Below, piece by piece: positions 25,065 through 34,033 of a stretch of 64,000 bases of DNA; positions within the stretch are counted from its first letter, which is position 1, and each line of letters starts with the position of its first letter. This DNA comes from Actinomycetota bacterium (lineage in GTDB: Bacteria; Actinomycetota; Acidimicrobiia; IMCC26256; PALSA-555). The notes under the pieces were generated by a model. It searched no databases and had not been told where the DNA came from. It was given only the letters and a program-made list of their open reading frames with translations. The stretch spans positions 1-64,000 of the forward strand of contig VGBR01000010.1 of NCBI GenBank assembly GCA_016870355.1, in the 5' to 3' direction. A program made the position numbers and the translations under genes.

Positions 25065-26393
25065 TTACGACACGCGGTTGGAGGGCCACTCCGGGCGGTA
25101 GTAGCCGTCGAAGCGGAGCTGACCGCCGCGCAGCTCGCGGATCGTGAGGAAGTCGCCCTTGTAGCCCTTGTGGTCGCCGGGACCGAACTGGATGTAGCAC
25201 GACGGGCCGCCGTTGGTTGACGGCATCCAGCGGATGCGCTCCAGTCCGTCGTTCACGTCTTTCGGCGTCGGGATCTTGGCGTTGGCGATGCCGTGGATCG
25301 CGGCGCGCGCGGTGTCGTAGGCGAGGGCAACGACGACGTTGCGAGTGTCGCGACCGAAGCGCTCCTTGAACCGCTTCACCATCGCCTCGTAGTTCGGGTT
25401 CATGCCGTCTTCACCGAGCTGGTCGACACCGTGCCAGCCTTCGAGGCCTTCCGCCCATGCGTTCGAGTTGGAATAGAACATGAACGCGGTGCCCATCACG
25501 CGCGGTGGATCCCAGTCCAGCGCACGGAAGGCGTCGGCGAAGTGGAAGGTCGAGTAGCCGTAGCCGCCGTAGTAGATCCCCTCGGTGCCCATCGCGCGCA
25601 TCTCTTCGAGATGCTCCTTGAGGTTGCGCGGGTTGGGTTCGAGCCGCACCTCGCGCGTCACCGTGAGACCGAGGCGCAACGCCTCGTCACGGAAGAAGTC
25701 GGCGTAGTCCTTGCCTGACGAACCGACCTCCCAGAACATCCCGACCTTCTTGAAACCCTGCTGCCACAGCCAGTTGGCGCACATCACGCCTTCAGTGGGG
25801 ATGTCGCCGTTCGCGACCGTGTAGCAGTACGCGCTCGAGAAACGGTGCGCACCGGTCCACCCGATGACGGGCACACCGATCTCGTCGGCGTGGGGTTGGA
25901 GGGTGAGGCAGTTGTCGGAGATCATCGGCCCGAGCACGACGACGCATCCCTGCTCGACGAGCCACTTGTAGCCCTCGATGACCTTTCGGTAGTTCTCGCG
26001 CGGGAGACCGCGCGCATCACACGTGACGATCGAAACCGGGGAGCGACCCCACACGCCTTCGTTGAGCGCGTCTTCGATGGCGAGGATCGTCGGATCGATC
26101 CAGTCGGCGAGCAGCTGGCCGAGGTCCATGTCGACGAGCACGCCGATCTTCACTGGCTCGAACGGGTCGCCCTGGGTCTGGAGGCCACGCGTCGGCGGGT
26201 AGACGACGATGTTCGCGACAGCCTTCTCGTTCGCGGTGCCACCGCCCTCGTACCACGATGAGCCTTCGCCGCCGTCGCCCTCGAGGTACGAGCTGGTCCC
26301 GAACTTCACGTTGCAGGCGGCCCGGTCGGCCTGCGCGATCCCGAGATCGACCGGCGCGTCGAACATCCGCTCCGCGTATTGATGATTGGTCAT
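25065..26393 (-). CDS. Branched-chain amino acid-type substrate-binding protein without a signal peptide
   Basis: A 442-residue protein with a type 1 periplasmic-binding fold from about residue 80 (VKIGVLVDMDLGQLLADWIDP, VVVLGPMISDNCL, MFWEVGSSGKDYADFF). In ABC uptake systems such proteins are exported, but the first 80 residues (MTNHQYAERMFDAPVDLGIA and onward) are hydrophilic with no signal or lipobox, and no permease or ATPase gene is nearby. It may be an intracellular small-molecule sensor, in the manner of AmiC. The ligand is likely related to the neighbouring catabolic genes. Confidence 0.75.
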   Translation of the reverse strand: MTNHQYAERMFDAPVDLGIAQADRAACNVKFGTSSYLEGDGGEGSSWYEGGGTANEKAVANIVVYPPTRGLQTQGDPFEPVKIGVLVDMDLGQLLADWIDPTILAIEDALNEGVWGRSPVSIVTCDARGLPRENYRKVIEGYKWLVEQGCVVVLGPMISDNCLTLQPHADEIGVPVIGWTGAHRFSSAYCYTVANGDIPTEGVMCANWLWQQGFKKVGMFWEVGSSGKDYADFFRDEALRLGLTVTREVRLEPNPRNLKEHLEEMRAMGTEGIYYGGYGYSTFHFADAFRALDWDPPRVMGTAFMFYSNSNAWAEGLEGWHGVDQLGEDGMNPNYEAMVKRFKERFGRDTRNVVVALAYDTARAAIHGIANAKIPTPKDVNDGLERIRWMPSTNGGPSCYIQFGPGDHKGYKGDFLTIRELRGGQLRFDGYYRPEWPSNRVS

Positions 26394-26414
26394 GGCGCGG
26401 AACCTAATGCGGCG

Positions 26415-27161
26415 TCAGGCGTAGCGGGAGGCGATGTTGTCGAGGATCGTGGCGAGCTGCTCGGGATGCGTGACGGCCGGGATGTGCCCGGAGTCGATCT
26501 CCTCCACCTCGGGCGGTGTTGGGAGCCTCGCAATGTTCGCGTCCTGGAGTGCCGGTGGGGTCGGCCGGTCGCGCAGGTGCTTGATGTAGGTGGTCGGCAC
26601 TTCAGCGATCGATGACCAGTGCACTGGCTGGAAGTAGAAGTTCATCGAGTCCCTCACGCAGCGCACCGGGTCGTTGATCCACTCGATCAGGTCGTCGGGG
26701 AGCGGGTCACCGCCGTAGGCCTCGCGCACCTTGTCGGCGGGCTCGGGCCCGGGGGTCTGGAGCACCCAGCCGTCCCGACGCGCCGACTCCATCCCCATGA
26801 TCACCCGGTCGCGGTGGGACTCCTTCATCACGTCGAGCCCTGTGCCCGCCTCGGGCGGCACAGTCGCCGCGTCCAGCACGACGTGCCGAACTCGTGGTGC
26901 GAGGGCAGCACCGATGCCTGGCACGAACAAGCCGCCCGACGAGTGACCGACCAACACGATGTCGTCTGCGACGGCCCCACGCACATCAGTGACGGCCGAG
27001 TCGACGCACTCCTCGACGGTCAACGTCATCAGGTCCGCGTCCTTGCCGGCGCGACCGGGCAGGTCGACGGCGAAGGCTGCGTGATCCAGGTGCGCAAGCA
27101 ACCGGTCCCAATAGCGCGACGACATCCCGCCGCCGTGCACGAGGACGAACGTGATGCTCAC
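26415..27161 (-). CDS. Alpha/beta hydrolase
   Basis: A 248-residue cytoplasmic hydrolase. It starts with the fold's HGGG oxyanion segment (FVLVHGGGMSSRYWDRLL), has the nucleophile elbow GHSSGG with Ser, and a late His in DSGHIPAVTHPEQL. Start at GTG 27161, which overlaps the stop of the LLM gene by 4 bases (GTGA). The pairing suggests that an LLM oxidation product is hydrolysed by this enzyme; this is inference. Confidence 0.8.
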   Translation of the reverse strand: MSITFVLVHGGGMSSRYWDRLLAHLDHAAFAVDLPGRAGKDADLMTLTVEECVDSAVTDVRGAVADDIVLVGHSSGGLFVPGIGAALAPRVRHVVLDAATVPPEAGTGLDVMKESHRDRVIMGMESARRDGWVLQTPGPEPADKVREAYGGDPLPDDLIEWINDPVRCVRDSMNFYFQPVHWSSIAEVPTTYIKHLRDRPTPPALQDANIARLPTPPEVEEIDSGHIPAVTHPEQLATILDNIASRYA

Positions 27162-28132
27162 GAAAGCGCTGGGAGCACCTTGTCGACGATGCGCTCGAGG
27201 TACGGCCACGCGACCTTCGGCGGCAGCCCACCGATCAACGGGTGCAGCGGGAGCAAGCCGGCCGTCTTCACGTACTCGACCGCTTCGTCCACCGTGAAGA
27301 TCTGGTGCGCGCGCTTCTCGGCGCGCAGCTCGTCGACCGACTCCGCGTGCGACAGGCTCGCCGTGTGCGAGTTGCCGGGGTTCCACGATGAGTACATGCG
27401 CGCGTCGTGGAGCATGTACGAGCCGAGCTCGTTCCACGCAGCGTCGAGGTCGTCGGCGACGAACACGATCGACGGCATCTCGGGGTCGGCGAGCGTGCAC
27501 GAGCCCGGTTCGTGACCGGCCTCCGCGCATGCCTCGCGATACGCCGGCTCGAGCTCTGGGAGGTTCGTCTGCGCGAAGAAGTCGAGGCCGTGACGACCGG
27601 CGCGGCGCGCTGCCGCGGCCGAGCCACCCCCGTACGCGAGCGTCGGCCCGCCCGGCGTGAACGGTGCCGGCGTCACGTGCACCTTCCGGCCTTGGTACTC
27701 GAACGGCTCGCCAGTGAACGCCTGCTTCAGCACTCCGAGCCGCTCGTCAGCGAGCGCGCCGCGCTTGTTGATGTCGAGGCCGAACATCGCGAACTCCTCG
27801 GGGCGGTAGCCCACGCCGAGCACGTGCGAGACGCGCCCCTTGCTGAGGTGGTCGAGCACGACCATGTCCTCGGCGAGCCGCACCGGATCCGAGAACAAGA
27901 ACAACGACGCCGCGATGAGGATCGGGACGGTCTCGGTGTGGGTGGCGATGGCGCCAGCCATCATCAGCGGCGAGGGGATGTAGCCGTCGGAAGATCCGTG
28001 GTGCTCCGACAGCGCGATCGCTACTGCGCCGCGGGTCTCGGCCCATGCCGCCATCTCGATCGCCGTCGCGTAGAGCTCGCTTGGTGGAGTGGTGCCCTCG
28101 GGCGCCCGCAGGTCAAAGCGCATCATGTACAT
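27158..28132 (-). CDS. LLM-class flavin-dependent oxidoreductase
   Basis: A 324-residue luciferase-like monooxygenase family enzyme. It has the first-strand ALSEHHGSSDGYIPSPLMMAG, the VRLAEDMVVLDHLSKGR helix and the GVGYRPEEF motif typical of the alkanal monooxygenase branch. It is paralogous along its whole length to the protein at 34034. It is probably FMN- or F420-dependent; the C-terminus (PLIGGLPPKVAWPYLERIV) matches the paralogue. Substrate unknown. Confidence 0.85.
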   Translation of the reverse strand: MYMMRFDLRAPEGTTPPSELYATAIEMAAWAETRGAVAIALSEHHGSSDGYIPSPLMMAGAIATHTETVPILIAASLFLFSDPVRLAEDMVVLDHLSKGRVSHVLGVGYRPEEFAMFGLDINKRGALADERLGVLKQAFTGEPFEYQGRKVHVTPAPFTPGGPTLAYGGGSAAAARRAGRHGLDFFAQTNLPELEPAYREACAEAGHEPGSCTLADPEMPSIVFVADDLDAAWNELGSYMLHDARMYSSWNPGNSHTASLSHAESVDELRAEKRAHQIFTVDEAVEYVKTAGLLPLHPLIGGLPPKVAWPYLERIVDKVLPALS

Positions 28133-28168
28133 GCCAAAGATCCTATTTGACCAATTGGTGGGGATGAT

Positions 28169-28963
28169 CTACGTGAAGTCAGAGCCGCCATCCACGTTGA
28201 CGTTGGCGCCGGTCATGTAGGAGTTGCGCTTCGACGCGAGGAACGCGATCACCGCACCGATCTCGGGCGGTGCACCCGCCCGCGGCAGGTGCGCGGGGTG
28301 ACCGAAGTGCTCCTCGATGCCGCTCATGATCCCGTACACGTCGGTCGGATCGATCTTCACGCTCTTGGCCCACGCCTGTACAGCTTCGGTGGCGATGGTC
28401 CCGGGCGACACGGTGTTCACGAGGATCTCGTCGGCCGCGAGGCTCTGCGACAGGTTCTTGGAGATGCTCGTGACCATCGCCTTGGCCGCGGTGTACGCAA
28501 CGAGCCCGGCACTCTGACGCTTCGTCGAGTGCGCCGACAGGTTCACGATGCGTGCCCACTCCGCATTGCGCAGCAGCGGGAGCGCGGCCCGTACGCACCG
28601 GATCATCCCCATCGCACCGACGTCAATGGTGGCGAGCCAGTCCTCGTCGCGGAGATCGTCGAAGCCACCGACACCACCGGGACCGGTGGCGTTCACGAGG
28701 ATGTTCAGCGAACCCCAACGCTCGCCGACTGCGGCGAACGCCGCGGTCACTTCATCGGGCTTCGTGATGTCCATCGAGTACCCGAAGGCGTCTGGGCTGC
28801 CCCGCTCAGTCAGCTCGGCGACGGTCGCGTCCAGGTCGGCCTGCGTCCTGGCCATGATCGCGACGCGCGCGCCGTCGTCGGCGAAGCACTGTGCCGCAGC
28901 GCGACCCATTCCCTCCGTGCCGCCCTGCACGACCGCCGTCGCACCGGCGAGACCGAGATCCAT
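28169..28963 (-). CDS. SDR-family oxidoreductase
   Basis: A 264-residue SDR. The cofactor motif is QGGTEGMG, the NNAG position reads NATG, and the active site is YTAAK with Ser in NLSAHSTK. The end (YMTGANVNVDGGSDFT) is the standard FabG-type terminus. Tyr and Lys are in place, so activity is expected. It lies upstream of the LLM and hydrolase genes on the same strand and may feed them. Confidence 0.85.
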   Translation of the reverse strand: MDLGLAGATAVVQGGTEGMGRAAAQCFADDGARVAIMARTQADLDATVAELTERGSPDAFGYSMDITKPDEVTAAFAAVGERWGSLNILVNATGPGGVGGFDDLRDEDWLATIDVGAMGMIRCVRAALPLLRNAEWARIVNLSAHSTKRQSAGLVAYTAAKAMVTSISKNLSQSLAADEILVNTVSPGTIATEAVQAWAKSVKIDPTDVYGIMSGIEEHFGHPAHLPRAGAPPEIGAVIAFLASKRNSYMTGANVNVDGGSDFT

Positions 28964-28967
28964 TGCG

Positions 28968-30218
28968 CTACGGCAGCGCGGCGCAGCCGGTGATCTCGAT
29001 GTCGCCCTGACCGGTCGGCGTGTATGCGTCAGCGCTGTCGTTGAACCGCAGGTTGATCCAGGCGACCATGTCGTCGAACGACGGCCCGATCACCCGGGCG
29101 TGTGACTGGCCCGGGTACACCCACCGCTCGATCGCGGGGATCTCGGGGCAGATCTGGCCGATCAGAAGCTGACTGGACGCGGTCGGGATCTGCTCGTCGT
29201 CGCCACCGTGGATGATCAGCAGCGGCGCGTCACTCGCACTCGTGAAGTTCTGCGGGTCCATCGCGGACAAGAGCTCTTGCCACTCCGGGATCTCGAACGG
29301 GTTCCCGAGCGTGACGTCTTCCACCGTCACGTCCGCGAACCGCTCCCCGAGGTCACAGGTCTCCTCGAGCGCGTCGAGGAGCTCGATGCCCTCTGGCGTC
29401 AGCGTCTTCTCGAGTGGCGCCGCTTCGTCGCCATAGGCGGCGTGCAGACCGCCGGCGGCCATCAAGAGGTAGTGCTTGAAGTCGCTCGTGATCAGGAAGT
29501 CATAGAGAAGGTTGAACTGCGACGGTGGCGCACCCGCCACGACGCCATGCAAGGTGAGGTCGGGCGCGTAGTCCTCGGAGATGCGCAGCACGTGCATCGC
29601 GGTGTGCCCACCTTGCGAGTGACCCCACGCGACGTAGTCGGGCCCGGCCTTCGCAGGCTTGAACGATCCCGCGGCACGCACGATGTCGATCGTGTCGCGC
29701 GCCGCGTTCTCACCTGCGATGTAGGGGTGCAAACCGGGTGTGCCTTCGCCTTGGTAGTCGGTCGCCACCACGAGCCAACCCTGAGCAAGCAGCGCGTTCG
29801 CTTGCGGCGCGGCCTCGGCCGGCTCGAGCGACGCCGCGCACTCATCGGCCATCCCGTTGGTACCGTGCGCCCACGAAAGAACCGGGAATCCGCCCGACGG
29901 TGCCTTCGCTTCCGGCACGACGATCACACCGGTGACGGGGATGACGTTGTCGTTGAGGTCGAGCGTCGTGTACATGACGCGGTACACGGTGCCGTCGATC
30001 TCGGGCGCCTTCACCTTCTCGGACTTGATGATCTTCCCTGGCTTGCCGGGGAGCTCGGCGGGAACCGAGTAGAAGTCGGGCAGCCCCGGTGGCGCCTCGA
30101 CCGCTTCGCTCTCCTGCTTGGCGTTCTTGGCAACGGCCGCAGTCGCCAGCGCGCCAGTCGAGAGCAGCGCCACGCCGAGCGTGAGCGCCACGAACCTCTT
30201 CATTCCCCGTCTCGTCAT
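28968..30218 (-). CDS. Secreted lipase/esterase (alpha/beta hydrolase)
   Basis: A 416-residue exported enzyme. Residues 1-30 are a signal peptide (MTRRGMKRFVALTLGVALLS, ending near AAVA). Features of secretory lipases follow: HGTNGMADECAAS for the oxyanion region, the nucleophile elbow GHSQGG, an Asp in IIHGGDDEQIP, and a His in YPGQSHARVIG. It probably cleaves lipids or polyesters outside the cell. Start at ATG 30218, with GAGG 9 bases upstream; an in-frame ATG at 30203 would also keep the signal peptide. Confidence 0.87.
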   Translation of the reverse strand: MTRRGMKRFVALTLGVALLSTGALATAAVAKNAKQESEAVEAPPGLPDFYSVPAELPGKPGKIIKSEKVKAPEIDGTVYRVMYTTLDLNDNVIPVTGVIVVPEAKAPSGGFPVLSWAHGTNGMADECAASLEPAEAAPQANALLAQGWLVVATDYQGEGTPGLHPYIAGENAARDTIDIVRAAGSFKPAKAGPDYVAWGHSQGGHTAMHVLRISEDYAPDLTLHGVVAGAPPSQFNLLYDFLITSDFKHYLLMAAGGLHAAYGDEAAPLEKTLTPEGIELLDALEETCDLGERFADVTVEDVTLGNPFEIPEWQELLSAMDPQNFTSASDAPLLIIHGGDDEQIPTASSQLLIGQICPEIPAIERWVYPGQSHARVIGPSFDDMVAWINLRFNDSADAYTPTGQGDIEITGCAALP

Positions 30219-30314
30219 GGCATCAGCCTCGCGCGACGGGGGGTTCCGGCGCCGAACGGACCGGGTACGTGTCACCGGTACCCTTGGAATGCGCGGGCAG
30301 TGCGAGAGGTTGCC

Positions 30315-30947
30315 ATGCGAGACAGGGATTGGAAGGTGCCCCCGGCGGACGACGGGGTGCACATGACGGAAGGCAGCGAGATGACGGACGGTTCGCGAGC
30401 CGTCGATCTCCCCGATGCACCCGACTGGCGGGGCATCAACCACCTCGCACTGGTCACGCCCGACATGGACGCGACCGTGCGCTTCTACGCCGGCGTGCTG
30501 GGCATGCGGCTCGCGGCCACGCTCATGGCCGGACCGATGCGCCACTACTTCTTCGAGATGCACGACGGCAACACCGTCGCGTTCTTCGAGATCAAAGGCA
30601 TGGAGACGTTCGCGAAGCCGGCGGGCGGACCGCCAGATCGCGCGATCCAGCTCGACCACCTGTCGTTCAACGTGCCCGACGAGCACGCGCTCGAGCTGCT
30701 GCGCAAGCGACTGCTTGCCGCCGGCTCCGAGGTCACCGGGGTCGTCGACCACGGGATCATGCGCTCCATCTACTTCCACGACCCGAACGGCATCGCGCTC
30801 GAGGCGTCGTGGTGGGTCACCGACGTGACCGGTCGCCCGTCCGACTACACCGACGACGGCGTCTACGCCGATCCCGACCCCGTCCCCGCAGTCGAAGAGC
30901 TCAGGCGCGGCGGCATCGAGTCACTCCCGAAGACTCACCTCGTGTGA
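30315..30947 (+). CDS. VOC-superfamily (dioxygenase-like) protein
   Basis: A 210-residue single-domain VOC protein. The core begins at about residue 40 (GINHLALVTPDMDATVRFYAG), continues with QLDHLSFNVPDEHAL and ends with IYFHDPNGIALEASWW, giving the usual His/His/Glu metal set. An extra N-terminal 35-residue segment and a C-terminal 25-residue tail (YTDDGVYADPDPVPAVEEL) are longer than in small VOC proteins. ATG at 30315 follows GAGAGG at a good spacing. Reaction unknown. Confidence 0.82.
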   Translation: MRDRDWKVPPADDGVHMTEGSEMTDGSRAVDLPDAPDWRGINHLALVTPDMDATVRFYAGVLGMRLAATLMAGPMRHYFFEMHDGNTVAFFEIKGMETFAKPAGGPPDRAIQLDHLSFNVPDEHALELLRKRLLAAGSEVTGVVDHGIMRSIYFHDPNGIALEASWWVTDVTGRPSDYTDDGVYADPDPVPAVEELRRGGIESLPKTHLV

Positions 30948-30956
30948 CCCCAAGGT

Positions 30957-31003
30957 TTTTCGGCACGCTGAACCCAACTCTGCGTTGTTGAGCGTGCCGA
31001 AAA
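30957..31003. repeat. Inverted repeat with T-tract/A-tract ends (shared arm)
   Basis: Arms TTTTCGGCACGCT and AGCGTGCCGAAAA enclose a loop that holds CAAC and GTTG. The arm sequence recurs at 41642. It lies between convergent genes, and both strands end in AAAA rather than U. Confidence 0.85.
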
Positions 31004-31011
31004 CCCGGTGG

Positions 31012-31689
31012 TTAGCGGAAGCCGATGGAGACGTCGCTGCCGGTCACTGCTTCGTAGAGCTCCATGCCGGCCCAGATGCCGACGACGATGCCGACGACGT
31101 GCAGCACGATCGCGTAGGTGCGCTGCTTGCGCTGCGTGGCATCGGGATCGGGTGGCGGCGTGCCGCCGGTGCTCATGTTGAGACGCTGACGCAAGCTCAT
31201 CTGCGGATAGAGGTTCCGGATGCGCGACTCGCGCCCCTTGAGCACCGCGAAGATCAACAACACCAGTGGCACGCCACCCATGAGCACGAACACGATCCCG
31301 CAGATGATCCAGCCCGCTTCCGCGCCGCTCGCGAACTCGGGTGGTGGTGAGATCCCGTAGTCGAAGAAGTTGAACCCGAGCGACAGGAACAGAGCGGGCC
31401 ACGCGAGCAGCACGAGGTTGATCGAGAAGGTGTTGATCGCGTAGATCGCGAGCGCGATCAGCCCGAGGAAGATCGAGCCGACCAACAGGCCGGGCACTCC
31501 ATCCGGGCACTCCACCCTGGGTTCGAACGGCGTGTTGCCGCTGGCGCACACCCCGCCGATGTCCATGATCGCCCGCATCGACAGGAACAGCACGCAGAGC
31601 GCTCCCGTCGTGCCGACGAGGCCGATGAACGTCCAGAACACCTTGCGGACGACGATCGAGGTCGGCGTGTGGGAATCGATCCTGCTCAT
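31012..31689 (-). CDS. Hypothetical multi-pass membrane protein
   Basis: A 225-residue integral membrane protein with about five TM segments (near residues 18-38, 66-85, 87-107, 124-146, 192-212). A loop between TM1 and TM2 has two cysteines (GVCASGN, VECPDG), and a long loop before the last TM is basic and Pro-rich. No family is recognised. Its 5' flank is the 33-bp tandem repeat array, which ends directly at the start codon. Confidence 0.65.
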   Translation of the reverse strand: MSRIDSHTPTSIVVRKVFWTFIGLVGTTGALCVLFLSMRAIMDIGGVCASGNTPFEPRVECPDGVPGLLVGSIFLGLIALAIYAINTFSINLVLLAWPALFLSLGFNFFDYGISPPPEFASGAEAGWIICGIVFVLMGGVPLVLLIFAVLKGRESRIRNLYPQMSLRQRLNMSTGGTPPPDPDATQRKQRTYAIVLHVVGIVVGIWAGMELYEAVTGSDVSIGFR

Positions 31690-31690
31690 C

Positions 31691-31880
31691 CGAGCACGAC
31701 TCCGCTCCGCCGTCCCGCTCGTCCGAGCACGACTCCGCTCCGCCGTCCCGCTCGTCCGAGCACGACTCCGCTCCGCCGTCCCGCTCGTCCGAGCACGACT
31801 CCGCTCCGTCTCATCCGCTCTGGTCGACTCCGCTCCGCCGTCCCGCTCGTCCGAGCACGACTCCGCTCCGTCTCATCCGC
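31691..31880. repeat. 33-bp minisatellite, derived from the dispersed tail repeat
   Basis: Three perfect 33-bp copies start at 31691, 31724 and 31757 (unit starts CGAGCACGACTCCGCTCCGC), followed by partial and diverged copies to 31880. On the minus strand one diverged copy contains GCGGAGTCGACCAGAG (31818-31833), matching the tail of the other intergenic repeats. The array lies in the promoter region of the membrane protein gene at 31012. Confidence 0.85.
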
Positions 31881-31943
31881 CCTCTCTGACGCGCGAACGT
31901 TACTGGTTCTTACCGGAAGGGCTTTGGACCGGGCACAATCAAG

Positions 31944-32504
31944 GTGGTGGGAAGAGGACAAGGCGGTGGCTGGTCCGACGATCCGGACTGGGGTCGGCCC
32001 CTCCCTCGGGGCTCGGGTCGACCGGGGCCGCGTCGCACGCCCGACTTCGACGACGGCTGTGACCGTCCCGCACCCCGACGGCGATCGGCCATCCACGACC
32101 CGTGGAGTCCACCGCGCTTCTCGATGCGGGGGCTGCCGGGCGGCGCGCCGGTCTTGTTCGGCGCGCTGACCCTCTTGATCTTCGCCTTCCTCTTGGGGCA
32201 CTGCACCGCGGGTGGCGGGGGCGAGGACGACAAGTCGGCCGCGCCCACGGTGACCACCGCACCGACGACCACGACGACGGCGCCGGTCATCCTCCGCACG
32301 TACACGGTGAGCGAAGACGACACGCTCGCGAAGGTCGCCTCGAGATTCGGCGTCACCATCGAAGTCCTCACCTTCGTGAACAACATCGTGAATGCCAACT
32401 ACGTCTTCGTGGGGCAAGTGCTGAAGATCCCACCCCAGGACTTCGTCATACCGACGACCACCACGCCGACGACGGCCCCGAAGAAGAAGAAGAACAACAA
32501 CTGA
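31944..32504 (+). CDS. Membrane-anchored LysM-domain protein
   Basis: A 186-residue surface protein. The N-terminal 60 residues are Gly/Pro/Arg-rich and cytoplasmic; residues about 69-87 form a TM (VLFGALTLLIFAFLLGHC); an acidic then Thr/Pro-rich linker follows. Residues about 119-163 are a LysM domain (TYTVSEDDTLAKVASRFGV, VGQVLKIP) that binds peptidoglycan. The tail is Thr/Pro/Lys-rich. GTG start at 31944. It would anchor to the cell wall; a partner domain is absent. Confidence 0.8.
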   Translation: MVGRGQGGGWSDDPDWGRPLPRGSGRPGPRRTPDFDDGCDRPAPRRRSAIHDPWSPPRFSMRGLPGGAPVLFGALTLLIFAFLLGHCTAGGGGEDDKSAAPTVTTAPTTTTTAPVILRTYTVSEDDTLAKVASRFGVTIEVLTFVNNIVNANYVFVGQVLKIPPQDFVIPTTTTPTTAPKKKKNNN

Positions 32505-32578
32505 CCCGCGACCGGCCCGGGCCGATGGTTCCGCTGGGCAACTAGCCTCCCGGCTGCACGCGACCTCAGGAGGCGACG

Positions 32579-34030
32579 GTGGACGTACGCGAGCAGCTCT
32601 TCATTGGTGGCGAGTGGGTGGCGCCTGACGGCAAGGGCGCGATCGAGGTGATCTCGCCGCACACCGAGGAGACGATCGGTTCGGTGCCGGACGCGTCGCC
32701 CGCCGACATGGACCGCGCTGTTGCCGCCGCCCGTCAGGCGTTCGACGACGGACCGTGGCCGCGCATGATGGCTGCGGAGCGCGCCGAGGGGATCAAGCGC
32801 TTGTCGGCTGCGCTCCAAAGCCGCGCCGCCGACATCGCTGACATCATCTCGTCGGAGAACGGATCCCCGAAGTCCTGGTCGCTCATGGGTCAGGTGTTCT
32901 CGGCGACGATGGTGCTCGACACCTACGCCGGCCTCGCCACCAACTTCCAGTTCGAGGACCACCGCACCGGTGCGCTCGGCTCGCCGGTCGTCGTGCGGCG
33001 CGCACCCGTCGGCGTGGTCGCCGGGATCATCCCCTGGAACGTGCCGCTGTTCATCATGGCGCTCAAGCTTGGCCCGGCGATGGCCGCGGGATGTCCGATC
33101 GTGTTGAAGCCCGCACCGGAGACGCCGCTCGACGCGTACCTGCTCGCCGACGCCATCCTCGAAGCCGACCTGCCGCCCGGTGTCATCAACATCGTTGCTG
33201 CGGGTCGCGAGACCGGTGAGCACCTCGTGCGTCATCCAGGCATCGACAAGGTGAGCTTCACCGGCTCCACCGCCGTCGGCAAGCACATCGGTGAGATCTG
33301 CGGCGGCTCGCTGAAGCGACTCACGCTCGAGCTCGGCGGCAAGTCGGCCGCGATCGTCCTCGACGACGTGCAGCTCGACGACGCGATGCTCGGCAACCTC
33401 GTGACGTCGGGCGTCATGAACAACGGCCAGGTGTGTGGCGCGCAGAGCCGCATCCTGGTGAGCAAGAAGCGATACGACGAGGTGGTCGATGCCTTGGGTT
33501 CCACGCTTGGCGCGCTGCCGGTTGGTGACCCGCTCGACGAGGTGACCCAGATCGGACCGCTCGTGGCGAAGCGTCAGCAGGAGCGCGTGTTCGGCTTCCT
33601 CGAAGCGGGCAAGGCCGCCGGCGCCAAGGCGGTCATCGGGGGCAATGGGATGCCAGCGCATCTCGACAAGGGTTGGTACGTGGAGCCCACCGTGTTTCGC
33701 GACGTCACCAACGACATGAAGATCGCCCGTGAGGAGATCTTCGGTCCGGTGCTCTCGGTGATCCCGTACGACGACGAGGCGGAGGCGATCAAGATCGCCA
33801 ACGACTCCGACTACGGGCTGTGCGGCTCGGTGTGGACGAGCGACGCCGAGCACGGCGCGGCCGTCGCGGCACAAGTGCGCACCGGTGTCGTCGCGATCAA
33901 CTCGTCGATGATCCTCGACTTCAACGCACCGTTTGGTGGGTTCAAGCAGTCAGGCATCGGCCGCGAGCTCGGCCCGGAAGGGATCGACGCGTACACCGAG
34001 TACCAGACGATCATCCTGCCGGCGGGTTAA
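32579..34030 (+). CDS. Aldehyde dehydrogenase
   Basis: A 483-residue NAD(P)-dependent aldehyde dehydrogenase. The general-base Glu is in LELGGKSA, the catalytic Cys in NNGQVCGAQSR, and the IPWNVPLF and GSTAVGK motifs of the cofactor site are present. A perfect AGGAGG ends 5 bases before the GTG start. It begins a co-directional pair with the LLM gene 3 bases downstream, so both likely act on the same aldehyde or its precursor. Confidence 0.93.
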   Translation: MDVREQLFIGGEWVAPDGKGAIEVISPHTEETIGSVPDASPADMDRAVAAARQAFDDGPWPRMMAAERAEGIKRLSAALQSRAADIADIISSENGSPKSWSLMGQVFSATMVLDTYAGLATNFQFEDHRTGALGSPVVVRRAPVGVVAGIIPWNVPLFIMALKLGPAMAAGCPIVLKPAPETPLDAYLLADAILEADLPPGVINIVAAGRETGEHLVRHPGIDKVSFTGSTAVGKHIGEICGGSLKRLTLELGGKSAAIVLDDVQLDDAMLGNLVTSGVMNNGQVCGAQSRILVSKKRYDEVVDALGSTLGALPVGDPLDEVTQIGPLVAKRQQERVFGFLEAGKAAGAKAVIGGNGMPAHLDKGWYVEPTVFRDVTNDMKIAREEIFGPVLSVIPYDDEAEAIKIANDSDYGLCGSVWTSDAEHGAAVAAQVRTGVVAINSSMILDFNAPFGGFKQSGIGRELGPEGIDAYTEYQTIILPAG

Positions 34031-34033
34031 CCC

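Noticed and set aside
25065..26393. Full ABC importer for branched-chain amino acids
   Set aside because: Only the binding-protein-like gene is present; there are no permease or ATPase genes in the neighbourhood.
28150..28159. Perfect 10-bp palindrome ACCAATTGGT between an LLM gene and an SDR gene
   Set aside because: It lies in the short gap upstream of the LLM gene, but the flanking bases do not extend the symmetry and no regulator gene is nearby; too short to call an operator.
30957..31003. Standard rho-independent terminator
   Set aside because: The stem is followed by A4 rather than U4 on both strands, so the classical terminator layout does not apply; it is kept as an inverted repeat.
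31691..31880. Direct repeats as a possible CRISPR array
   Set aside because: The copies abut each other without spacers and no cas gene is present; it is a minisatellite.
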